From Isoetes taiwanensis (Eukaryota; Streptophyta; Lycopodiopsida; Isoetales; Isoetaceae): a DNA stretch of 64,000 nt. Location of the stretch: NCBI GenBank assembly GCA_021234155.1, contig JAJEKV010000017.1, positions 16,769,478 through 16,833,477 on the forward strand. Reading direction: 5' to 3'. The notes beneath the pieces are model-generated. The model made no database searches and was not told where the DNA came from. It was given only the letters and a program-made list of their open reading frames with translations. Both the position numbers and the translations under genes were made by a program. Shown piece by piece: positions 27,085 through 38,279 of the stretch (position 1 is its first letter; each line of letters starts with the position of its first letter).

Positions 27085-27774
27085 ATGATTTTTAATGCTC
27101 CAGACGCTAAGAAAGAGTTGCGTGTATTAACGATATTTTTTAAGGTGCCTCTTTGAGCTGCCGGAGTTGTTTGGGTCTTTAACTCCAACACCTTTGCTGA
27201 AGATTTTGAAAATGATGACCGTGACGCTTGAGAACAGGCTTAAAGACTATGTCATCGAATGTTGGATGACAAAGATAAAGAGTCACGTAAAGATGTCGAG
27301 TTAGCCAAATCAACAAACAATGATAAGGCAAGATTGATGAATGTTTTCACCAATAGTAGTACTGTGAACGAATGAAATAATAGATATTGAGGGAGAAGAT
27401 GGTGGCAAGCCAAATCTGTTTTCGGCATGAGACGAACAAAGGATATTGGACGAACCAGAAACGTTTCGGCCGTGGAGAAAAGTGAGTGTGGCAAACAAGA
27501 AGCAAGGAAAACAGCGACGTGAACTGAAATTGATGAAAAAGGAATTATGTTGGAGAAAATTGGGCGATGTTGATGAAGGGCAAAAATATTTTTCTTCTCT
27601 CTTTTACTGTGGCGTCAACGGCGACTGTCTTCAACGCGGTTTTATTCTTGATTTCTATCTTCTGAATCGACGCTGACCCTCTTTGCTTCCCCTTCTCCTT
27701 CATTTCCTTGCTTTCTTTCTCTTCAGGTTAAATGAAACTTTTCGAGCTGGCGACTTACATTTCTTTATGTATAA
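27085..27774 (+). pseudogene. Coding-like frame broken by many TGA and one TAA
   Basis: Starting from ATG 27085, one frame can be followed for 229 codons to TAA 27772. It crosses one TAA (27241) and nine TGA codons. Between the stops the text reads like a charged soluble protein: SNTFAEDFENDDRDA before the TAA and MLDDKDKESRKDVELAKS just after it. The last 45 codons fall in a pyrimidine tract and look non-coding. Upstream, GAAAGAAG could serve as a weak ribosome binding site. No family is recognised. The frame could be a decayed gene, recoded text or artificial sequence. The mix of TGA and TAA makes a pure TGA-recoding explanation incomplete. Confidence 0.15.
27672..27726 (+). other. Polypyrimidine tract ending in CAG
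   Basis: About 50 bases of almost pure C/T run end in TTCAG followed by GTTAAATG, with CTGAC at the 5' edge. The layout imitates a eukaryotic 3' splice site with a branch-like CTGAC. No matching exon frame or 5' splice site was found. On the minus strand the same DNA gives a Lys/Glu-rich peptide broken by stops. I read it as a composition feature. Confidence 0.4.
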
Positions 27775-28898
27775 CTTTCCTCGCAGAGCTTCTGTCGCAA
27801 ACTTTATTGTGACTTTACTTGATTGGTCTTGGCGACTGGCGAAAGCGAAATGAATAAAGTTGATTTTATGGCGATAGATGAATCTTGTCTCCCAAACAAT
27901 AATGGCGACATCTTGTCGCTGAATACTGTCGTCAACAACAACGAATCTTGAAACTCTTCATCGCACGACCCGATAGGAAAATCACGGTGGCGGCGGCTGA
28001 AATAGTAGCGAATGTCTTTGCCATGCCGTAACGTAAGCTAAGCATCTTTGCGCTAATCCTAAATAAATGCGGTTACTGAAATCTTCATGGCATACATCAA
28101 AAATTTGAGGACAATTGTTTCCGTCACTCAAGATCTGTCAGCAGCTGAAACGAAGGAGAAAGACCCCTGAAAGAAATATTCCATGGTATCGCTGACGATC
28201 ATCTTTGGCATTTTATTCGCTTCTTCCGTGCTCCACTAAATACCGTGAACACTGACTCTTTAACATATACTTCCCAAGATTCGGCGAACTGTAGTTAACT
28301 CTGGTCAGCATAAATGAACACCCTTTCCATCATCCACTAGTTCCAGTGACTTGATGGTCATATTTTGCTCGTCGACATCCCCTCTTTGACTGTTCAAAGA
28401 GACAAAGAAAGTTGCCGAAATTTCTGAAGGGAGGATGGCACCGATTCAGTAGCCCACAGGAGGTGGCAAAGTTAACCATGAAAAGAATTGACGATGAGTC
28501 TTTACATATGCCGGAAGTCGTCATGCTCATCGTCGCTTCAATATCATCAATCAACTCCCATGTAAAATCGAAGTTGTGGTAATCTGTTAGGTGTTCGTTA
28601 AGTAAACTTAATGGGGGCTGACGTCTTGTCGTTTGTCGGTCGTCGGTCATCGGTAATGCCGTTGTATCGAAGCGCTGAAAGCAATTCTTGTCGAGGCAAA
28701 ATTACAATGCTGATTTTGAGTGAACAGATCCGGTGTAATGTTGACGCAGCGACAGCTTCCGGTATGAAACGATTGACTGATCAATCTTTCGAAATATGTT
28801 GACGAACGGCGGGTCGGCCAGCTGAAGCATCTTCTATCGTTGTTCTTCGCTAGATTCACAGACGAAAAAGATATCGAAAGAAAAGATTAAGGTTCCTT

Positions 28899-29159
28899 TT
28901 GTTGAAATGGCCCGCTGTTCTGGATAAACTAAGCGGGAACAAGTTGATGGGTCACGGAATTCGCTTTGATCATCTTGGGATTGCAGAACTGGCTCTGCCG
29001 GTCGCCGATCCGGAATTGATAGACGATCGAATACGGCCTATCTATATAAATTTTTCGCGGATACCTGAATACCGAGTGTTGGTCGCTGAAGGAGGATCCG
29101 TACCCGTATTCATGAATCTGCTGAAGTTATGGAACTGGGGTAAGCACTCGATGTTTTAA
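28899..29159 (+). CDS. Unidentified ORF, 86 aa
   Basis: This is one of the more protein-like standard frames. It starts at TTG 28899 (an internal ATG is at residue 17) and ends at TAA 29157. The middle part has balanced amino-acid use with proline, acidic and aliphatic residues (AELALPVADPELIDDR around residues 29-44). No membrane segment, signal peptide or catalytic motif is seen. No clear ribosome binding site precedes the TTG. A 63-codon frame in the same phase lies just upstream (28611-28802) but is separated from it by TGA and then TAG. The length is well inside the chance range, so this is a possible gene fragment at best. Confidence 0.2.
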   Translation: MLKWPAVLDKLSGNKLMGHGIRFDHLGIAELALPVADPELIDDRIRPIYINFSRIPEYRVLVAEGGSVPVFMNLLKLWNWGKHSMF

Positions 29160-29439
29160 ATTCTGAATCTTTGCGCGTGGTTATACTCGGCAACTTTGAA
29201 TTCTAAACTGCCGGTTGAAGGTTTTGCGGTACCTTCGGCTTTTGAGGGTTCTCAGGATCGTTGCGGTCGAACTCATGTACCGAAGAGCAATGGCGGTACA
29301 TTTAACGTGAACGGCACCATGGCTATTTAGCGAACTGCTGTATACGAAGCAAATCTTGGGAGCATCTTGCTAATCGATACTGGGCTAACGTTCTTTATTC
29401 TAACGTCGTTTATCGAGACTTGAAGAATGCCACCAGAAT

Positions 29440-29778
29440 ATGGTTCAAAAGAGCATGAAATTCTCACGATTTAAAAATGTTTCAGAAATGATAGAACTTG
29501 AACCAAATGTTAGTTTGAGCACCAATTCTTGGGAAAAGCTTTGGTTAAAAAGTTTTGGCGGAGCTCTTGGACTGAATCACGGTTACCTTTTCGCGTGCTG
29601 GTGGTATTGCGCATATGTTGAAGATTCAACCTGCTATCTGTCGGAAATGCTTAGGTGTCATGTTCTAACCATGCATCTGATGGCTTCTTTCATCAGTAGC
29701 GGCGAGCGAATACCGCAACTTATTGGCGTCAAAAACAAGAGGAGATTGCCTGGCTCCGAGCTTTCACCAAGGCACTAA
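29440..29778 (+). CDS. Unidentified ORF, 112 aa
   Basis: The frame runs from ATG 29440 to TAA 29776. The N-terminal 40 residues are mixed basic/acidic (SRFKNVSEMIELEPNVS near residues 9-25). Residues 45-90 are rich in Trp, Cys, Leu and Tyr, without a clean membrane helix. No ribosome binding site is evident upstream. It is on the same strand as 28899-29159, with an open gap of about 280 bases that holds only interrupted text. I recognise no family. Length and composition are compatible with chance. Confidence 0.18.
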   Translation: MVQKSMKFSRFKNVSEMIELEPNVSLSTNSWEKLWLKSFGGALGLNHGYLFACWWYCAYVEDSTCYLSEMLRCHVLTMHLMASFISSGERIPQLIGVKNKRRLPGSELSPRH

Positions 29779-31920
29779 AGTGGAATTGTCTTACTGCGGA
29801 ATGATGCGCTCGCAAGTGATCCTTTTTCCCAGGTATGAGCGAAACTATATGGGAGCAGCTTTTCAGCTACTGTTTATGGCGGCATGAATGAACTCTGCGG
29901 CAGTGGCAAGCGTTACAGGCGAGCAGCGGTTGAAACAACAAACTGCTCGGAAAGCTCGAAATTTGAAAGCACCCTCCGTAATGCGACGCTTTAAGAAGAC
30001 ACTCATTCTTCGACTGCTGGCGGTATGAAGCCATGCACCAAGTAATGAAGAAGAGACATTTTATTAGCTGCATTGCTAAAGTGAGGATATTATGAGATGA
30101 ATCTTTGATGTTAAAGTGACACGGGAGCAAAAGAACTCACAAATTAATGAGCCAAATACCATCTATAGTGCGAAATGAGGGTACAGAAATAGATAATTTG
30201 TCACCTGAAGAATGAATATAATGCCGAAAGAATCAATGAAGAACATCTTTGAACATGAGTTTGAAACGGCGATGACTCTCCTCGCTTTCAGCTGTCGAAA
30301 GGATGTGAACTTTGAACTGACACTGAAAACCGAAAATGCAGTAATAGATGGCGACCTTGCTCAGATAACCTTACGAAAAGGTTCTGTCGGCTAAAGATGA
30401 GTTTGCCCTAACAAACCATTGAGCATATGCTCACCGGGGATGATTATGATCACGGAGCTTCGCTGTGTTGCCAAAATGAAAAATGTAACCTTTGCTGGAT
30501 GAAGTCACTTACGATGTAATGCCATGCCGTATTCCAGCCAATTTGTAATGATTCTGAAAATGAAGCGAAGACTTTCAATGATAATCTTTTCTCTAACACA
30601 AAAATCAATCGTTGAAACCGAACTGGCATTATTGAGGAAAAAGAACACTGTTGTGGTGCGAAGAATGAAGATAAATGCGGTTTGGTAGAAATTTCGATTG
30701 ATAACTTCATGCGCCTTCAAATGGCGAAAAGACAACGTATGCGATAAGTGGGAAGGAATTTAGTAATTCATTGAAAGAGAGAAAATGCTTTGACCATCCA
30801 TGAATTTATTAAATTGAGTCACAACGAAATTCGAAAGAAACGGCTTCCATTAAATCGGTAATTCCTTGTTGCGGTTTTGATGATGATGTTGAAAGCAATA
30901 CGCTATTAGATAACTTCAATGATTGGCGAAAACAGAAGAATTTGTCAAATGTCACTTCACAATAATAATCTGGTGATTCGCGGTCTTCAAGCGAAAATCA
31001 AACCGTTAATGTCATCTTTGGAAGACTTTTCACCGACATACTGCCGGGCAAATAATAGAATATCGGAACTGAAGTGAGGAGCATGATCGACTTCATCAAC
31101 ATCGGCACGAGCTGAAAATTTTGAGCAGAACATGATGCCGAAGTGAAGTATTGATGACTTCAAGACCCATGAAGTTATTAACTTCTTTGAGCCTTAGGCG
31201 GGGCTGAAGATGAGAAGCGAGGAAAGATGCGGCAACCCCATCTGCGGTAATCAATGCGGTAAGCGATGAAAATCCAGGTCAGCTGAAAATTCTGGTATAA
31301 GGTATTATATGTTGTTGTTTAAAGAAGAGGACAATGCTTTTGTTGCTAAATTCTTTGTTGATGGAAGAATATCTTTGCTTGAGACCCATATTCGAGTTGA
31401 TTGATGACCGACAACTGTGGACTGGTAAGATCAGGAAAGGTATGAGCTGGTATACTGAAAGCTAAGAGAAAGTTATCTTCTCTAACCAGGTTGTCGGAAA
31501 GTTATACAAAATGAATGCGGTGATTCGAGGTATGAATCTGGAAATTGACTTGTTGAGAAAAACAAGACTATTAGAATTTGCATAGTCTGGAGATCTAAAC
31601 AAAGCTATCAGGTATCATGCCATTCTGGAAAATCGCATCTTGTGAAGATGGGTAGATGGCTTTTGGGGTTTAATCAAATAAGCATCGGGAAGTGATAGGC
31701 CGAAACTCATTTATCGCTGCTGAAGACATTGCCATGAATGCCATTTGGATGATGAATGCATACGCAACGTCAGAAACCGTAGTTAATTTTTAAGAGAAAT
31801 GCTGGGTATTTTGAACGACGCGTTTGAAGACTTCTTTGGAAAACGCTATTTCATCTTTGTTGTTGAAAGGAGAATTTGAACCCCAAAAAACGTGTTTCAA
31901 TCCTCGAAAGCTAACGGGCA
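29779..31920. other. No supported gene; short scattered frames
   Basis: All standard frames here are 87 codons or shorter. The purine words GAAG and GATGA dominate the plus strand and TGA is very frequent in all frames. A GAGGAGC-ATG arrangement at about 31076-31085 resembles a ribosome binding site but sits only one base from the ATG, and the frame stops after ten codons. No repeat or RNA gene was seen. Confidence 0.5.
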
Positions 31921-31924
31921 TGTA

Positions 31925-32707
31925 ATGTCGGCGGTATTCAAAAATGTCTGGCGTTGAAGCTTTGAGAACTGGCACCTCCAAAAGCCGGATACTTCGTAAG
32001 GTGACTTTGGTATGTCCTCGCTATAACCTCACAAAGGACGGAAGGATACTCAAGAAATTGGCTGCTATATCTATTGGGATGACGATGCCAGATTCTTTGA
32101 CGAATCGTGCCGTTATGGCTCTATCTACTTCAAACCTCACGAAAGCGCTATCGATGGCGAAACGATTGGTTTATTTAACGTTCGTAATTGCTGCCCAGCA
32201 GATGATGCGATCTTTGGTGTAATCTGATTTGGAGAAAATCAAACCTTGATAAACTGTGATGGGGAACTGAACATCTTTCTTCAAAACAATCAGAACAAAC
32301 ATTCATGGACAAAATCACTTCTCACTCGCTTTTGCAAAGGCTAACCAGGCAAATTATCGCGGTGGTGAAGCTTTGATATTCTTTACGAATTGGTAGGTGA
32401 TAAATCCCGACTCTTATCTTCACGTAATGTTTGAATCAGATGATTTATCTTCAGTGATAAACAATCTGACTTGATTTTGATATGAAAATGATGGCGGCAA
32501 CTTGACATCGGAAACGCTCACGGAAACAATGAGGTTAGCGAAGATTCGGAACGAAGATAGGGCTGGTGAAAGGATCTATGCTGGATTGACGGAAAGAGTG
32601 CTGTTGAGATATTGAAGGCGATGATAATTGAAGCATGTCATGGTGAACGCTGGCGGTTAACTGCAGGCCGACACTTTTGGCCCGTAAAGTTGATGAACTG
32701 TAAATGA
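31925..32707 (+). pseudogene. Long coding-like frame riddled with stops
   Basis: One plus frame reads like protein for about 260 codons despite TAA at 31997, 32024 and 32342, TAG at 32558 and nine TGA codons (first 31955, last 32705). The cleanest run is 32027-32224 (66 codons). It has a strong pyrimidine bias at codon position 3 and contains YIYWDDDARFF, YGSIYFKPHESA and IDGETIGLF. The same phase continues through FGENQTLINCDGE after TGA 32225 and CWIDGKSAVEILKAM after TAG 32558. The standard frame at 31944-32222 (92 aa) lies in another phase and looks less coding-like. I recognise no family. This is the best single example of the broken coding text in the window. It could be decay, read error or artificial sequence. 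Confidence 0.2.
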
Positions 32708-34572
32708 TAATAATCAACCGGTCTTTATTAAAGAATGCGCGGCCTATATAACGGACCTTTCAAACAGACAATTTATGAATATCCGCCTTCGACTCAACTT
32801 ATATTAGTTGCCAGCTGCTGCAAATGGTGACCCATTCGGCACAGTAATCTTCGAAACCCTTTACGAACGTAATGTTTGTGCCGGTGGCATTCTTCAAAAT
32901 AGTTTACGACGGGGCATCGATTCATTAACCGCTCTGATTACGTGCTTACAGCCACCTTGAGTCAAACACCTGTCTTGTTACTTACCGGCGGTATCAACAA
33001 TCCGCTAAGATTCGATGTTTCAAAGGATTGGCATCTAACTCCGTGATGCACTTTGAGCGTAAAGCTTACCGTCGAAGGCTGCAAACGCTTCTTTCGGTTT
33101 GTTATATGGGATGGTCGATCTTTATTATAACTTCCATCACTTTCGAACTTTATGCTCGGTTTGGAAATGGATGAACTCTAAAAGGCGATTTAACAGTTGA
33201 CAGATATGGTGGAATCGCGATAATGAAAGGCAAAGGTATTAGCGACTTTCAAGAGCACTGAAACCGGTCTAAAACATGAGTTGGTGGTGGAACGAAACGG
33301 GGAGATATGGCATCAAATTGAAGGCCATTTGGTAGGGGACGACATCGCTATTATGCGAAGATGGCGATAATTATCAACATTGTGCACCCACAAAAGACGG
33401 TGGCAACGGCGTGTTGCCCGCTGCTGATTCGGCTTCAAAGTCTTTATTAGATGTGGTTGGGATTGATTGATGCATTAGCAAAAATAAAGGCGGAAAACGA
33501 AATATAAAGAAACTTCGATGAGATGAGCAAAAATTAGTGCTATCTTGAACAAAGTCGAGGATGCCTTTGAAGGGTCCCATTGTTGTAATGGCAACTCGGT
33601 CTCTGGTATTGCGAACAAAGGGCTATGCGGGAGGCCGAATTAATTATCGCGATCGTTACATCTTTGACTGTAATTCGCACGTCTCTTTCGCCCATTACAT
33701 TATGCTTCGTCATCTGTGCCATCGCAAACATTGACAACAAACTATCTTCATAAAGTGCATCATACTGCTCTGCCTTCATCAATCGTCGATCGACTGCTAT
33801 TATCGAAAACTCTACATCTTTCCGCCATTCCCCGAAATCTTCGTCGCACCATAAATCGACTCTCACCAACTAAAGTTTATTTTCCATCAAATTCATCACG
33901 AAGGAGACATCGTTCACGCTGCATTCATAATGCCAGGTGTCTTTCAAATCGTATGCGGTCGTGGTTGCCAACCATATTCTCACGTGGCGAAAGGCGAAAT
34001 TACTATTTGCCAGTCAAGGGGCTGACCAGACGGCGTTCTCTTTGATTTGGCATATCTTGCATGCCGTGGTATGAACGCATCTTCATAATCGTATAAGTTT
34101 ACTGAATTTAATAAAGGAAACTCGCTAGCATACCATCAAAAGGCTGAAGAACAAAGGAAGGACGATTGACTCGAAGTCAGATACAAAGGTCAAACAGCGA
34201 GAAACCGAAGAAAGGAGGAAGACGCTGGTATTCCGAGCGTAATGACTGGCCGATCTTGGCGTCGCTGCGTACATTCGCTTCTCTTCGCTCCACCGTCTAA
34301 AATACCGATGAACTTTGACTCCTTTGCTCATATACCTCCCGGGTCGAAGCTTGACCTTTAGTTCTTTCTGGTCAGGCTGCGCAGCCTAAATGCGCCATCA
34401 TCACTGGTTGACGACGCGGTCGCCAACAGATCGGCATCCCGGCTTGATTGAGATGAAGAAATTTATGAGGGAAGTGAGGAAATTCGGGGTGTTAACTGGG
34501 AGGTGGCAAAACCGTAAAGAATTTGTCTCCTGAAATGAGCGATCAGGCCAGTCTTTACGCCTCGCCTCATCA

Positions 34573-34722
34573 TGCCGAGATGTCATGTCGCCATCGTCTG
34601 GCAAACTCCAGCAATGCTGAAACCGAATCATGTCCGAACGTGGCTTCCATTGTTGCCGACGCCTCGTCGCTCCCGCCCGTGTACGTCATCTCCACGTCAT
34701 TCGACTGAAGAACTTTGGGCTT
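34573..34722 (-). pseudogene. Coding-like patch between TGA codons, 50 codons
   Basis: On the minus strand the 50 codons between TGA (34723-34725) and the double TGA (34567-34572) read like a soluble protein segment, with EMTYTGGSDEASATMEATF and then SALLEFARRW. There is no start codon in a plausible place and no ribosome binding site. The overlapping standard frames (34523-34708 plus, 34401-34631 minus) look less natural. This is a fragment without a recognisable family. Confidence 0.1.
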
Positions 34723-36332
34723 TCAGTTGACTAACGAATCGTCCCATTATTACATCATGCCCGCACCAGCATTAAGTAGACACGATTTGCGTCGTCATGG
34801 CGAGCCGGAACAGATTCAAGGAAGGCTGGAATCTTATGGAGTGCTGCTTCATGAAAGGGCTGAAGGCTATTTGGACGTTATAGATAGCTTCCTGAAGGTG
34901 CTTATGCTGAGTGCTGGTAACTGATATCTCTTTCGACGATCTCCGCAGCATCGGGTGGCGTATTCGAGGCGTGGAAAATCAGGATCCCATGTGATACGCG
35001 CGATATTATAGTCGTAGTTTTCTTTCCTTATATGCCTTTGTTAAGCCAAAGTACATCGATTGAATCGATCTTTATTTACCTTACGTTTTCTTTGATCATG
35101 AATAAGAAGTTGTTGACTTTAATGGATAACCAGCGGAATGAGAACCAGCAGTTGAGCTACCTATAAGGTACTGGTGAGAATGCCCACCGACGGTGATGAA
35201 AGAAGGCATTATGATTAATGATGTTTTTATGAGAATCAGCGGATGGACTATTCTTGGTGTCGGCGCTCGTCGTGGAAATGATGAGAATTGCGTTAACGAG
35301 GAGTGCAGCGAAAAGAATGCCGGTTCGAGAATATTATTGACGCACAATGTTGAAGACTGTTATGCTTTGCTATAAATCTTGCCGTAAGTGTCGGATATTT
35401 GACGAAAGTCCTCCCGACTGTATGGGGGCCCTTTCAATATGAGAACGGATATTGACTTTTGTTAACCCATACTAGCGGACAGTATTAAACCCTTGATTAT
35501 TTATAGTGAGCGGAAACAATTCGCGTACGTAATATGTTGTGCGCGATTTCATCACGAATTACTCCGTTGTGAATGAAGTTATTGCTTGTCTGTTGACTGA
35601 CCTTGGGTCAAGCATGCAAGGAAATACATAGAGGAAGCTACTAATAAGGTTTTGGCGACTTTTGTAAGAAAGCGATGGATATCAGGCTCCCGGCTGGGTC
35701 CAGCTCTGAAACTGTTTACCTTTAGTATGCGCTAGAAAGGCTATTGCCATTCATCAAATCTGAGGAACCTTCAAAGCGGTAATGGAATAAATCGGAAGGT
35801 ACCGGCAATCAGTTGAAATCTTTGGGAAGATCCCCATGTGTTAGTGCGGTACCAATGCTGACGGCTGAAATTGGCCGGTGCCCTTTCAAATCCTCGGCTT
35901 ATATCGCTCTGAAAGGCGGGATAGGCGCATATGCTGATCTCTTTGCTCTTTAAGAACTTTTAGATAGTAGGTTGAGGTTGAATTAGATGGTCGAATTTCG
36001 CCGATGTGATTCTTAGGGTAATATTTTTTATTGAGGGATGTTTAGAGCTAGAATGGGGACGTTTATCATTTGACTTCGAACGAATTCCTGGCCGTGCTTG
36101 GTGATAAATTTCTTTGAGGAGCGCCCTCCCGTCCGCACTCATACGTCGCTGGTCTGCCACCATATCCTTCATTATTCTTCATTTTTTATTTCTAATTATA
36201 AAGTCCGACTACTCCGGCTGGCGGTTGCCGAGTTGAATTAACTTTGTTTGTATGTTTCCATGGCGGTGCATCCTTTTCTTCCATCTTTATTCGTCAGATC
36301 TGTGAATGCTGTTATCCATTTAAACTCTTTCG

Positions 36333-36755
36333 ATGCTGTTTTCATTCCCCGAAAACTTTCACGCGATGGAACTTCGCCATCATGGGGGTTACCGTCTTAA
36401 AGGATGGGGAAGATCCTTTCTTTGTTTTGGCGGATCTCGACTTTGCATTCTTCCTCATACGCCATTTCCATCGCCGCCTCATGATACGCTCGTCCTTTTC
36501 ACGCATTTTTCTTGTTTTGGTGAATTCAACGTTTACGCACTCGTCTCGTCATCGCCACCTATCGCATTCGCGCTCATTCTACTCCATCTCTCACGCCGCC
36601 ATGTCACCTCTATTCCATCGGCACGCGCCCTCTTTCCGCGAGCCTACTGGAAACTGGAACAAGGGATTGAAGACTTACTGGTTTGGGGGACGTGCCTAAC
36701 TGTTTTGGCGGATATTACCCCGGACAACATACTGATGGACCGGTTCATTCGTTAG
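36333..36755 (+). CDS. Unidentified ORF, 140 aa, overlapped by a 151-aa frame
   Basis: ATG 36333 to TAG 36753. The N-terminal 80 residues are Phe/Pro/Ser/His-rich, as expected when a pyrimidine-rich strand is translated. The last 35 residues (WKLEQGIEDLLVW and on) look more like protein. A second plus frame, 36244-36699 (151 aa), covers the same DNA in another phase, and a purine-rich minus strand gives a basic Lys/Arg-rich peptide. Three readable alternatives over one stretch indicate composition bias. The frame is reported because of its length. No function can be given. Confidence 0.1.
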   Translation: MLFSFPENFHAMELRHHGGYRLKGWGRSFLCFGGSRLCILPHTPFPSPPHDTLVLFTHFSCFGEFNVYALVSSSPPIAFALILLHLSRRHVTSIPSARALFPRAYWKLEQGIEDLLVWGTCLTVLADITPDNILMDRFIR

Positions 36756-37178
36756 GGATGGGAGCTGGTCGGGAGGAACTATTGGTCAACATTGGTATGG
36801 TCGAAGATATTTACATCTTCAAGGGTGATACGCATGAGAATGCTTCGTTTGATGAAACTGGTCAAAGATGTTGAGTTAAAGAGATTGGAATGCTTTTAGA
36901 TTGGAAGTTAGAGTTTTGGAAGCATGGTGGTTCCGTCACTTAACCATTTTACCTGCTCCCATGCACCTTCACGAATTTTCCCCGCCACTTATACTCATCT
37001 TTTGCCGGAATCTCATTGCTTTGCTTGAATCGCTATTATGCACATTTTCCCGTAGGATGATCTGCCTATTTCATATCTCTTTAACATTTTCGTTCGTATC
37101 ACGCATTTGCAATTCTTACAACTTTCTTGTTGCAATCGCCATACCTCCTTTGCTTTCGACATACCCGTGCCGCTGATA

Positions 37179-38275
37179 CCCCGTAATTCGGTTGTAATTT
37201 ATCCGGATATTCCCAAAGATTGGGGTTACCATAGACTGAAGTCAAAAGCACAAAGTGTTTTGAATGCCTTTGGAACCGTAACTAACTCAAGGTGCTGGAA
37301 ATGAGCATGTTCTGGGTTATGCCAGCGGGCCGGTACTGAATACCTGGAAAACCCTGAAGTGCTGGAACTTTGCTTTCGTCGCGATGGAATCGTGAATGCG
37401 AAAACATGTTCGCTCTGGCATCTATCGAGCTTCAAACTGGCTCTGGATATCTTGGGAGCAGATTCAAACCAAACATATATCTTTGAGGAAAACAACGATG
37501 GGGAGTGCGAGGCGGCATCAATGACATTGCTGCTGACGGCATGTCGAAGATGTTCACGGTGTTCCGCGGGTTCCATTTGAAGTGAATGATATTCTGTTAT
37601 GAACGCGCATGACACTGCGAATATTTTGATGATTGATTTATGATCTAAAACCTTTATTCGTCTTATTGCTACCTTCATCGTAATTGCACGCCAGTGTTAA
37701 AAGGACCGACGTCGTAATCTTCTAGTATTTTGCCTCGCGGCTGTTGAAAATTCAAATACTGTGCGTACTGTTCCCTGCCCTTCTTTTCTGTCGCATTGCA
37801 CGATGACCAAAGTTTGAAAACCGTTTTGTTTCGGTTATCGTTTTTGCATTACTGTCTGACACAATTTTGAGCTGTTATTCTGAAATGAATAGCGAAAACG
37901 GGTTTTCATGATCCCGAAATTATGTTTGATTGCATGCCCTCGCCTTTTGGTTCTCATCTGCAACGGAATCGATAGGAATTCCATCTGCGACTCAGACCTG
38001 AAATATGAGATCTGCTGTAATTTGACGATGTGTGGTAGCTTTTGAATCGAATATCTTGGAATAGGGCTTTGGAGACTTGGTCAGATCTTCTCACTAACTT
38101 TACGTACCAATCTGTGATTGACAGCAATCAATCCTGCAAACTGTATTTGGTGAAGTCCTGTTCTTGAATTGAATGAATGCTTGATGTTTGAACTTTCTTG
38201 ATTCGATGGCTGATCGCCTTAATTGACGGAGTTGCTCAACGGGCATGAAATCGAAGTTTCTTGTTTGACGTCAGG
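37179..38275 (+). repeat. Diverged direct duplication, copy B
   Basis: This is the second copy of the repeat at 23508-24540, in the same orientation and about 13.7 kb away. Matching exact blocks are 37186-37203, 37628-37646, 37649-37659, 37873-37886, 37902-37914 and 37919-37932. The spacing differs from copy A by small indels; for example 13 bases present in A inside GTTCACGG...GTTCCGCGG are missing in B near 37552-37569. A 150-codon minus frame (37226-37678) and a 73-codon plus frame (37359-37580) overlap the left half, but neither has an equivalent of similar length in copy A, so neither is supported by the duplication. Confidence 0.85.
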
Positions 38276-38279
38276 CTAC

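Larger units (their letters stand above)
32710..37178. other. No supported gene; short scattered frames
   Basis: Frames of 109 codons lie on both strands over the same DNA (33540-33869 minus, 33716-34045 plus), so at most one could be real. Two longer plus frames at 36244-36755 are listed separately. A minus-strand patch at 34573-34722 is also listed. No RNA gene, repeat or regulatory element was found in the remainder. Confidence 0.5.

Noticed and set aside
36244-36699. 151-aa plus-strand ORF as a gene
   Set aside because: It shares its DNA with the 140-aa frame in another phase and with a readable purine-rich minus strand. The Phe/Ser/His-rich composition is that of a translated pyrimidine-rich strand.
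37226-37678. 150-aa minus-strand ORF inside repeat copy B
   Set aside because: Copy A has no corresponding frame of similar length, so the duplication gives no support for protein conservation.
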